A stretch of 9,447 nt of DNA from Oscillospiraceae bacterium (GTDB taxonomy: Bacteria > Bacillota > Clostridia > Oscillospirales > Oscillospiraceae), in assembly GCA_031272845.1 (NCBI GenBank), contig JAISTA010000061.1, positions 1 through 9,447 of the forward strand, in the 5' to 3' direction. Shown one piece after another: positions 1 to 5,640 of this stretch. The position numbers and the translations under genes are program-made. Position 1 is the stretch's first letter, and each line of letters starts with the position of its first letter. The notes under the pieces are model-generated. The model ran no database searches. It saw nothing but the letters and a program-made list of their open reading frames with translations, and was not told the origin of the DNA.

Positions 1-187
1 CCGGCATAAAAAAAGATTTGCTTCTTTCTAAAAGAAGTCGCCCCTTTTTGGGGACGATGTCCGGCGAAGCGGAAAAAGTAACCGCCGCCGCGCGCAGTGG
101 CACGTCTGCGGGGCCGCCAGCGCCTCCGGTGAACAAGCACACTAACGCGGCAAGCACGAACAAAAAAACCACAAACGAAGTCGTCAC
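1..187 (-). CDS. N-terminal part of an exported or membrane-anchored protein, unidentified, cut by the window edge
   Basis: The minus strand is open from a GTG at 187 to the left edge, 62 complete codons, and the rest of the gene lies outside. The first about 20 residues are a typical export or anchor segment: a short polar start (MTTS) and then an unbroken hydrophobic run (FVVFLFVLAALVCLF, residues 5-19), followed by a Gly-rich stretch (20-25) and a polar, more basic region with residues SPDIVPKKGR. Cys17 is not in a good lipobox, because Val precedes it, so a plain signal peptide or membrane anchor is more likely. No family is recognised. The GTG lacks a clear ribosome binding site; it overlaps by 4 bases the TGA of a 15-codon TTG-started frame that does have GGAG upstream. 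An upstream in-frame stop (TGA) leaves no other usual start codon farther out. A competing plus-strand frame (18-227) looks like a shadow. Confidence 0.5.
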   Translation of the reverse strand, partial: MTTSFVVFLFVLAALVCLFTGGAGGPADVPLRAAAVTFSASPDIVPKKGRLLLERSKSFFMP

Positions 188-287
188 AAGTAAGCGCCAT
201 TGGGCAAAAAGAAAAATCCCACGGTAAGCAACCGTTCAAACTCCGCCGCAAAAAAGCAACCGCGCGCCGCGTCTCGTCAACTTTCTG

Positions 288-316
288 TTGAATTTCACAA
301 AAGATTGTGATACAAT
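288..316 (+). promoter_or_regulatory. Sigma-A type promoter for the DUF4125 gene cluster
   Basis: A -35 element TTGAAT (288-293), a 17-base spacer and a -10 element TACAAT (311-316) match the vegetative promoter consensus with ideal spacing. Transcription would start near 323, giving a leader of about 20 bases before the ATG at 344 or about 38 before the GTG at 362. It is the only strong promoter-like sequence I found ahead of the seven plus-strand genes. Activity is inferred from sequence only. Confidence 0.7.
295..316. repeat. Two nested inverted repeats over the promoter spacer and -10 (operator-like)
   Basis: TCACAA (295-300), four bases, TTGTGA (305-310) is a perfect 6-4-6 inverted repeat filling most of the promoter spacer. 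Overlapping it, ATTGT (304-308), GAT, ACAAT (312-316) is a perfect 5-3-5 inverted repeat covering the -10 element. A protein bound here would block RNA polymerase, so an operator is a reasonable inference. The half-site order is opposite to that of a CRP site (TGTGA...TCACA), and no regulator gene is seen in the window. Confidence 0.4.
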
Positions 317-343
317 AAGAAAAAAACTAATTGGAGCCTTATT

Positions 344-970
344 ATGCGGAGGTTTTTGTTCGTGAACGAGATAATTAAGGAAATCATCGCGCGCGAGTGG
401 GAGATGTTTCAGCAGGTGAATTCCGGCACGGGCGTGCGCGCGAGCTGTCAGGATGATTCGCCCACCTTTCGTGCTATGCGCAGCGGCCAGTTTGCCGCGT
501 GGGACGATGCCGCGCGTATGAGCTACCTTGTAGATCTGCAAAACGCGCAGGCCGCCGGGCGCAACCTCATCGCCGAAAAGTATATCTATATGATGAGCAC
601 GACCGCGCCGGAGGAATTCGCCGTTTTGGCGGCCGATATACCGAGACCTAGCGACAGGACGTTTGACCTCGCGGCTGAAATCTGCACAAAGCTTGTTGCG
701 CAGACAGAGGAGCTGCACCGTGATTACCCCAAGGTGTCCGGCGCGGGACGGCCGCTGTACGCGGTATCTGACGTTAACGGGTACACTTCTGTTGAGACCT
801 ATCAGTTTTCCGAGCTGCTCACGTATTCGGAGGGGACGCTTGAAAAGCTTCTCGCGCACCTTAACCTGCTTGAGAGCGAGGGAATTTCGCTTGCCAAGAA
901 TATACTGCAAAATTCAGCGCAATACTATGGATACACAAGTCTTGAGGCCGCAGAGGCCGGGCAGCTCTGA
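344..970 (+). CDS. DUF4125 family protein
   Basis: The 208-residue product matches the DUF4125 family by its characteristic blocks. These are an N-terminal helix with REWEMFQQV (17-25), the RASCQDD block (32-38, with Cys35), an SGQFAAWDD block (47-55), EKYIYMM (78-84), and the C-terminal GRPLYAVSDVNGYTSVETY stretch running into ELLTYS (135-162). It has no signal peptide or membrane segment, so it should be a cytoplasmic, mostly helical protein of roughly normal family length. The function of the family is unknown. Two starts are possible: the ATG at 344 with GGAG at 333-336, and an in-frame GTG at 362 (codon 7) with a stronger GGAGG at 348-352. The latter gives an N-terminus (MNEIIKEIIAREWE) closer to what I remember of relatives. 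The gene follows a good promoter and precedes the TPR gene by 38 bases. Confidence 0.88.
   Translation: MRRFLFVNEIIKEIIAREWEMFQQVNSGTGVRASCQDDSPTFRAMRSGQFAAWDDAARMSYLVDLQNAQAAGRNLIAEKYIYMMSTTAPEEFAVLAADIPRPSDRTFDLAAEICTKLVAQTEELHRDYPKVSGAGRPLYAVSDVNGYTSVETYQFSELLTYSEGTLEKLLAHLNLLESEGISLAKNILQNSAQYYGYTSLEAAEAGQL
348..352 (+). promoter_or_regulatory. Ribosome binding site inside codons 2-3, pointing to a GTG start at 362
   Basis: GGAGG lies 9 bases before an in-frame GTG at 362, the best-matched Shine-Dalgarno sequence near this gene start. If used, the DUF4125 protein is 202 rather than 208 residues. The alternative ATG at 344 has a weaker GGAG 7 bases upstream, so both starts remain open. 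Confidence 0.45.
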
Positions 971-1008
971 CTTTCGCTTGCCGCAATACCCAATAATAAG
1001 GAACACTT

Positions 1009-1941
1009 ATGTCAAATTCATTTCTCGAAACAATTTTTACAAAGCTGGACGGATATTATTCCGCCGGGGATAACGACGGCGCGGAGAACTACCTCAAGGC
1101 TATGCTTTCGGCGTTTGAAATCAACGAGGAAACAGAGCGCCCGGAGTACATTTCCGTCTTAAACGAGCTTGCCGGGTTTTACCGCGGCGTTTCGCGGTAT
1201 GCCGAGAGCGCGGCCGCTTTTTCAAAGGCGCTTGAGCTGCTTGAGAAAACAAACGCGGCGGACGGCACCGCTTACGCGAATATTCTTATGAATCTTGCCG
1301 GTCTGTTCCGCCTTATGGGCAATACTGAGGAGAGCCTTGACGCGTTTTCGGCGGCCAAGAACATCCTCGAAAAGGCAGATCCGCGAGACGAATACGCATA
1401 TGCCAGCACGCTGAACAACCTGTCGCTTGCCTATTCTCAGAAGTGCGACTATGAAAACGCAAAGAAATACGCGCTTGAGGCTTTCAACATTATGAAGTCC
1501 GGCGTCGGCGGGGACCACGAAATCGCAACCTCGCTGAACAATCTCGCGACGCTCGCGGTGCGCTCGAACAACATTGACGAGGCCGAGAAATATGTGACGC
1601 AGGCGCTTGCGATTTACGACAAAATGCCGGACGAAAACGTCCACCACGCGGCGGCGCTCGCGACACTCGGCTCCGTGCGCTTTGCCCGCTCTGATCCGGA
1701 CGCGGCGCTTACCGCTTACAGCAAATCGCTTATTCTTACGGAAAAATTCTTCGGCAAAAACATTGAGTACGCATATACGGAGCGAAGCCTTGCGCGGATT
1801 TACGAGTCGCTTGGAGATTACCAGCAGGCACTTTCGCACCTCGCGGTCGGCTATGAGATAATGCTCGGCATTTTCGGCGAGTCGCACGAGCGCGCCGAGG
1901 AATACAAGATCGAAATGCTGCGTCTTGAGAGCCGTCTGTAA
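1009..1941 (+). CDS. Tetratricopeptide repeat (TPR) protein
   Basis: This is a 310-residue soluble protein built almost entirely of TPR helix pairs, a scaffold fold that binds peptides or partner proteins. Six units are visible with a 41-42 residue period, marked by first-helix cores LNELAGFY (51), LMNLAGLF (93), LNNLSLAY (135), LNNLATLA (176), LATLGSVR (217) and ERSLARIY (258). Each is followed by a second helix such as EKYVTQALAIY or DALTAYSKSLIL-like segments. The 42-residue spacing is that of the long, kinesin-light-chain-like TPR type rather than the standard 34. There is no signal peptide and no fused catalytic or DNA-binding domain. The start ATG has AAGGA (998-1002) 6 bases upstream. 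It sits between DUF4125 and DUF4037 genes, so its partner may be one of those products. That link is inferred from position only. Confidence 0.93.
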   Translation: MSNSFLETIFTKLDGYYSAGDNDGAENYLKAMLSAFEINEETERPEYISVLNELAGFYRGVSRYAESAAAFSKALELLEKTNAADGTAYANILMNLAGLFRLMGNTEESLDAFSAAKNILEKADPRDEYAYASTLNNLSLAYSQKCDYENAKKYALEAFNIMKSGVGGDHEIATSLNNLATLAVRSNNIDEAEKYVTQALAIYDKMPDENVHHAAALATLGSVRFARSDPDAALTAYSKSLILTEKFFGKNIEYAYTERSLARIYESLGDYQQALSHLAVGYEIMLGIFGESHERAEEYKIEMLRLESRL

Positions 1942-1968
1942 CGGACGCTCCGATAAACGCCATAGCGC

Positions 1969-2910
1969 ATGAGCAATTTTCCCGAAAACGGAGCGCTGGA
2001 GCTGTCCCGCAGGTATTTTGAAGCGGCCGCCCTGCCGTCCCTAAAAAAAAGCTTTCCCGAACTAGCTGACGTTATATGCGCCGGGCTTGTCGGAAATGGG
2101 AGCGAATGCTTCGGGTTTGACGATGAGTTGTCCCGCGACCACGACTGGGGCGTTGACTTTTTTGTCTGGCTGCCGGAATCCGAAAGCGCCGCAATTCCCG
2201 ATGTCGCCGCGTGGAAGACGCGTCTTTTTGCGGAGAATCCGCCGGAGCACGCGCGGGAGCGCAGTCAGTACGGCGGCGAGGTCGGCGTATACACCGTGCC
2301 GGACTACTGCCGAAGGCTGATAGGGCGCGGCGGCGTACCGGACGGGCTGAACGAGTGGATTAACACGCCTGAGGAAAACGTCGCAATGCTCGTAAACGGA
2401 GACCTGTTCGTTGACAAGACGGGCGAGTTCACCGCTCTGCGCGAGCACCTCTGCGAATACATACCCGAGGATCTGCGATTGAAGCGGATGTCCTTTTGCC
2501 TGATGAAAATCGCGCAGACGGGGCAGTATAACTTTTCAAGAATGCTGCGGCGGCAAGACACTGTTGCGGCAAGAACCTGCCTGTCAATATTCTCCGACTA
2601 CGTAATTTATTTTGCTTACCTAGCGGCCCGCAAATTCCGACCGTATTACAAGTGGCGCTACCGCGCTATGCCCGAAATACCGTGCTGCGATGTTAAGGTC
2701 AGGCTAAAGCCGCTTGCCGAGGCCCCGCTTTCGGCGGACGGCGGCCTTACTGACCTGATTGAAGACATTTGCGCGCAGCTAGCGCAGTACCTGCGTGCCG
2801 TAGGCTTGTCCTCCTCACAGTCGGACTTTCTGACGGCGCAGGGAGAGGACGTTCTGGCAAGGGTGCAGAACGAACGGCTGCGCGGGTTGCCGAGTACTTA
2901 CGAAATATAG
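1969..2910 (+). CDS. DUF4037 family protein, nucleotidyltransferase-like
   Basis: The 313-residue product carries an N-terminal nucleotidyltransferase-like signature: GNGSE (42-46, the Gly-Ser turn), then DDELSRDHDWGVDFFVW (51-67), where Asp57, Asp59 and Asp63 are candidate metal ligands. Downstream blocks typical of DUF4037 are NGDLFVDKTGEFTALREHL (143-161), GQYNFSRMLRRQD (185-197) and RKFRPYYKWRYRAM (221-234), forming a helical C-terminal part. The family belongs to the polymerase-beta-like nucleotidyltransferase superfamily, which transfers NMP groups, but no substrate is known for this branch. No secretion signal is present. The ATG has no convincing ribosome binding site. It lies 27 bases after the TPR stop codon, so translation may depend on reinitiation after the TPR gene, which fits a stoichiometric partnership. 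It is followed 25 bases later by the lipoprotein gene. Confidence 0.88.
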   Translation: MSNFPENGALELSRRYFEAAALPSLKKSFPELADVICAGLVGNGSECFGFDDELSRDHDWGVDFFVWLPESESAAIPDVAAWKTRLFAENPPEHARERSQYGGEVGVYTVPDYCRRLIGRGGVPDGLNEWINTPEENVAMLVNGDLFVDKTGEFTALREHLCEYIPEDLRLKRMSFCLMKIAQTGQYNFSRMLRRQDTVAARTCLSIFSDYVIYFAYLAARKFRPYYKWRYRAMPEIPCCDVKVRLKPLAEAPLSADGGLTDLIEDICAQLAQYLRAVGLSSSQSDFLTAQGEDVLARVQNERLRGLPSTYEI

Positions 2911-2921
2911 AAGCATTTCGG

Positions 2922-2927
2922 AAGGAG
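2922..2927 (+). promoter_or_regulatory. Ribosome binding site fixing the lipoprotein start at ATG 2936
   Basis: AAGGAG lies 8 bases before the ATG at 2936, ideal spacing. The in-frame TTG at 2930 would be only 2 bases away from the motif and is too close to be used. This choice also gives a textbook lipoprotein signal peptide. Confidence 0.75.
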
Positions 2928-2935
2928 TTTTGCTG

Positions 2936-3694
2936 ATGAAGCACATAGCACGCCTGATATTTGCCGCCGCTTTTGCAATTACGCTTTTGTCCGGCTGCGG
3001 CTCGGGCGCGCCGGGCTCTGTGCCGACGGATACTCCAACCGCTACGGCCACCCCGACCGCAGAGGTAACAGCAGAGCAAACTCCGGAGCAATTGCCCGTG
3101 CTCACTGCCGACGTGCTTCGTAAAAGCGCGACCCAGTACGGAGACCTTGTGCTTGAGGGCTACCGAATTGAGTCCTTTGAGCCGTTTTCGGAGCTTGTCC
3201 CTATTTTAAGACTTACAATCGGAAACTGCCTGATTTCCGACGGCTTAACGCTCCCCGGCTATGAGTGCCTGGACGGTCTCGAATACATATGGTTGTTTGA
3301 TAACTCCGGCGCAGACCCGTTCAGTGTTATTTCGCCGTTTCTCAGAACTTCAGAGGTTAAAGAATTCTACATAGTGGAGCATGGTTCACCCGCGAGAAGC
3401 TGGGATCTTTCGGTTCTGACCGAAATGTCCGCGCTTGAGAGCTGCGGAATAGTAACCGATTGCCGGCTGGAGCTTGAGCCGCTGCTTGCTTTTCCCGGAA
3501 TGGGAATTCACGTTTCGAAAACGACGGTTAATGAACTAACAGTAGACGAGCGGCGCAAATTTTATCTGACAGAACAGCAAAACGCGTCTGACTGGAACCT
3601 GATGGACGAGAACCTGAATGTTCTCGGCGACATGAATTCGGAGTTTCAAGACCTGCCGGGTGACAGGCCGTTTCTTATGTATTCGCGCGGATAA
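2936..3694 (+). CDS. Putative lipoprotein with a degenerate leucine-rich-repeat-like domain
   Basis: The 252-residue product starts with a lipoprotein signal peptide: positive MKHIAR, a hydrophobic core, and the lipobox LSGC with Cys21 as the lipid-modified residue. A low-complexity Thr/Pro/Ala/Glu linker follows (about 22-54), typical of surface lipoproteins of Gram-positive bacteria. The rest has evenly spaced strand-like segments: ILRLTIGNC (90-98), LEYIWLFDN (115-123), VKEFYIVEH (141-149) and LESCGIVTD (167-175), about 25-26 residues apart. Stretches such as LSVLTEMSALES precede them, which resembles a poorly conserved leucine-rich-repeat solenoid. The C-terminal 55 residues are polar and unassigned. 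It would be anchored on the outer face of the membrane and probably binds something. No specific function can be claimed. The operon position next to a TPM-domain membrane protein fits an envelope role. Confidence 0.8.
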   Translation: MKHIARLIFAAAFAITLLSGCGSGAPGSVPTDTPTATATPTAEVTAEQTPEQLPVLTADVLRKSATQYGDLVLEGYRIESFEPFSELVPILRLTIGNCLISDGLTLPGYECLDGLEYIWLFDNSGADPFSVISPFLRTSEVKEFYIVEHGSPARSWDLSVLTEMSALESCGIVTDCRLELEPLLAFPGMGIHVSKTTVNELTVDERRKFYLTEQQNASDWNLMDENLNVLGDMNSEFQDLPGDRPFLMYSRG

Positions 3695-3755
3695 CGGCGT
3701 AAAACGCGGTGACATTTCAGCGATATTTAGTCAACACAGCTTGAGGTACATATAA

Positions 3756-4670
3756 ATGCTTGGCAGAAAAACACGTTTTTTTGTAATTGCTATGCTTGCC
3801 GCCGTGATGACGGTATGCTTTTGTGTACCCGCGTTCGCGGCGGAGCCCTCCGCGCTGGTGCGGGATGACGCAGGCGTTTTGTCGGCCGACACGGCGGAAA
3901 ACCTTCTTGATCTGAACTCCGGAGAAAGCGGACTTGCCACGCGAACCGACGGGGCCTTTATCGCCGTACGCACAATTGAGTATCTCAACGGCTTAACTCC
4001 CGAGGAGGCCGCCGAGAGCTGGTACAGCCGCCTTGTGCAAGAGGGCTTCAGCGATAAATGCGGCTTTTTGCTGCTTGTTGTGACAAAGGAAAAGACCGGG
4101 GCAATCGCAACCGGCTCTGAAATTGCGCCCGCGTGGGATAAAGAAGCGCGGCGCGAAACGCTCGGCGCAAGCTTTTTTCCGTCCGTTGCGGAGGGCGACT
4201 TTAACACGGCGGTTAACATGACGGCCGCCGCCGCGCTCGAATGGTTTCGGCAGTATTACCGGATTCCGTCAAGCGAGGCAAACGCGCCTGCCGTGCCTGA
4301 CGAGGACGAGGGTCTGGACTTTTCGTTTGACTTTTCAAATACGTGGTTTGCGGAATACGGCGGCCTGGACGGGATATTTGATTACGACTGGCTGGGCTCA
4401 TGGGCCGTGCCGAAAATCAAAACGGCCGCAATCAGCGTCGCCGCCGTTTTGGCGACTGTTTTGGCCTTTGTTGTAATCGCGCTGATCGCGGCGGTCATTA
4501 TTATCCGCGCAATTACAGCTGCCGACCGCCGGAAATACCGCGCGTATTCGCGTGTTTTCGGTGCGGTTTTGCCTAGTTATCACTTTTGGTTTGCGTTTTC
4601 GCAATCGCGGCCGTATCAGCTCTGGTATAAGCACCTGCGGACGGACGAGCGCGCGCGGCGCGGACTGTAA
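3756..4670 (+). CDS. TPM-domain (YgcG-like) exported membrane protein
   Basis: The 304-residue product has a signal peptide with a likely signal peptidase I site after AFA (residue 28). An extracellular TPM domain follows at about 32-170: VRDDAGVLSADTAENL is the family's opening motif, then GAFIAVRTIEYLNGLTPEEAA, a KCGFLLLVVT strand and the ARRETLGASFF region. TPM domains occur in envelope proteins and include reported phosphatase-like members, but activity here is unproven. An acidic, aromatic linker (181-213) leads to one transmembrane helix (about 223-250) and a basic cytoplasmic tail ending RARRGL. Unlike many YgcG-type proteins, it lacks the usual Gly/Ser-rich C-terminal tail. GAGG (3743-3746) lies 9 bases before the ATG. 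The 61-base gap upstream is the largest in the gene run, and I found no terminator or convincing promoter in it. Confidence 0.85.
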   Translation: MLGRKTRFFVIAMLAAVMTVCFCVPAFAAEPSALVRDDAGVLSADTAENLLDLNSGESGLATRTDGAFIAVRTIEYLNGLTPEEAAESWYSRLVQEGFSDKCGFLLLVVTKEKTGAIATGSEIAPAWDKEARRETLGASFFPSVAEGDFNTAVNMTAAAALEWFRQYYRIPSSEANAPAVPDEDEGLDFSFDFSNTWFAEYGGLDGIFDYDWLGSWAVPKIKTAAISVAAVLATVLAFVVIALIAAVIIIRAITAADRRKYRAYSRVFGAVLPSYHFWFAFSQSRPYQLWYKHLRTDERARRGL

Positions 4671-4705
4671 ATACAGCCTAAGGCTAATATTAAGGAAACA
4701 CAGCT

Positions 4706-5623
4706 ATGAAAAAAATACTTGTAATCGGCGGAAGCCTGTTTACCGGCCGCGTCTACTCGATTCTCGCGCAGAGAACGGGGCAGTTTGAGCTGCACGTGGC
4801 AAACCGCGGACACTATCCGCTAAAGCTTGAGGGCGTTTCGGAATACGAGTGCGACAGACATTCACCCCGCCTGCTTGAGCGTCTTCTGCCGGACAATATC
4901 CAGTTTGACGCGACGATCGACTTTTGCGGCTACAACGCGGGAGACATCGCCCCGATCGTCGAGACTCTCGGGGCGCGCTGCGGACACTACATCTACTTTT
5001 CAACCGCCAGCGTGTATGACCCCGCGCTGCGCAAGGTCAAAAAGGAGGGCGACCCGCTTGTTTCGGGCGGCAGCTACGGCCAGACGGTAGACGACTACCT
5101 TGCGGGAAAAATCGCCTGCGAAAACGAGCTTATCGAGGCCGCCGGCAAGTGCGGACTGCCGTATACCATCCTGCGGCCGACGTTTATCTACGGGCCGTTT
5201 AACTACGCGCCGCGAGAATCATACTTTATCGAGCTTATCTCGCGCAAGCACACCGTGCCCGTGCCGATAGACGCGACAGCCCGCTTTTCTTTTGTGTTTG
5301 TCAAGGACATCGCGAATATTCTCATGCAAATTTCGGGCAGCGAAAAGGTCTACGGCGAGGTGTTCAACCTGTCGGGTCCGGAGCGCGTCACGTACACGAG
5401 CCTTATCGCGGACTTTGAGCGTTTTAACGGCGGCGCTTTCCCGACGCGCGAGGTCACGGTTGACGAGGTTGAGCGCGAAAGGATTCCGCTCCCGTTTCCG
5501 CTGATTGACGACGACCTGACGGACGGCACAAAGCTTGCCGACGCAATCGGCTTTAGCTACACGCCGTTTGCCGAGGGCATGGAAAACACCTTCCGCACGT
5601 TTTATTCGCTGTACACCAACTAA
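4706..5623 (+). CDS. NAD(P)-dependent epimerase/dehydratase-like (extended SDR superfamily) protein
   Basis: The 305-residue cytoplasmic protein has an N-terminal Rossmann fold beginning MKKILVIGGSLFTG. The dinucleotide-binding glycines are at 8, 9 and 14, but the middle Gly of the classical GxxGxxG is Leu11, the variant seen in atypical and CSP41-like SDRs. Catalytic elements are present: STASVY (99-104), with Ser/Thr for the triad, and Tyr131-x3-Lys135. RPTFIYGP (157-164) is the usual extended-SDR strand after the active site, and FSFVFVKDIANI (194-205) and FNLSGPERVTY (220-230) match the substrate-side blocks. The family epimerises, dehydrates or reduces nucleotide sugars and related compounds; the substrate is not predictable here. 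AAGGA (4692-4696) lies 9 bases before the ATG. The methyltransferase gene begins 17 bases after the stop, so the two enzymes may act on one metabolite. Confidence 0.9.
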   Translation: MKKILVIGGSLFTGRVYSILAQRTGQFELHVANRGHYPLKLEGVSEYECDRHSPRLLERLLPDNIQFDATIDFCGYNAGDIAPIVETLGARCGHYIYFSTASVYDPALRKVKKEGDPLVSGGSYGQTVDDYLAGKIACENELIEAAGKCGLPYTILRPTFIYGPFNYAPRESYFIELISRKHTVPVPIDATARFSFVFVKDIANILMQISGSEKVYGEVFNLSGPERVTYTSLIADFERFNGGAFPTREVTVDEVERERIPLPFPLIDDDLTDGTKLADAIGFSYTPFAEGMENTFRTFYSLYTN

Positions 5624-5640
5624 TCCGGCAGGCAAACCAA

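Noticed and set aside
37..57. CCCC-TTTTT-GGGG hairpin plus a nearby CTTCTT/AAGAAG stem as terminators
   Set aside because: The stems are only 4-6 base pairs and lie within an open minus-strand frame; the T run is in the loop or far from the stem, so neither is a standard intrinsic terminator.
18..227. 69-codon plus-strand frame at the left edge
   Set aside because: The product is Lys/Thr/Ala low complexity with no ribosome binding site, and the opposite strand gives a better explanation with an export signal.
236..910. 224-codon open frame on the minus strand
   Set aside because: It is antisense to the DUF4125 gene, whose family motifs are clear. It is Arg/Val-rich, has no recognisable domain and would cover the promoter of the real gene.
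3695..3755. Separate promoter before the TPM-domain gene
   Set aside because: The largest gap in the run has A+T-rich patches but no -35/-10 pair with acceptable spacing; read-through from upstream is simpler.
4675..4685. AGCCT-A-AGGCT dyad ahead of the epimerase gene
   Set aside because: Five-base arms with a one-base centre in a 35-base gap; too short to claim an operator or terminator.
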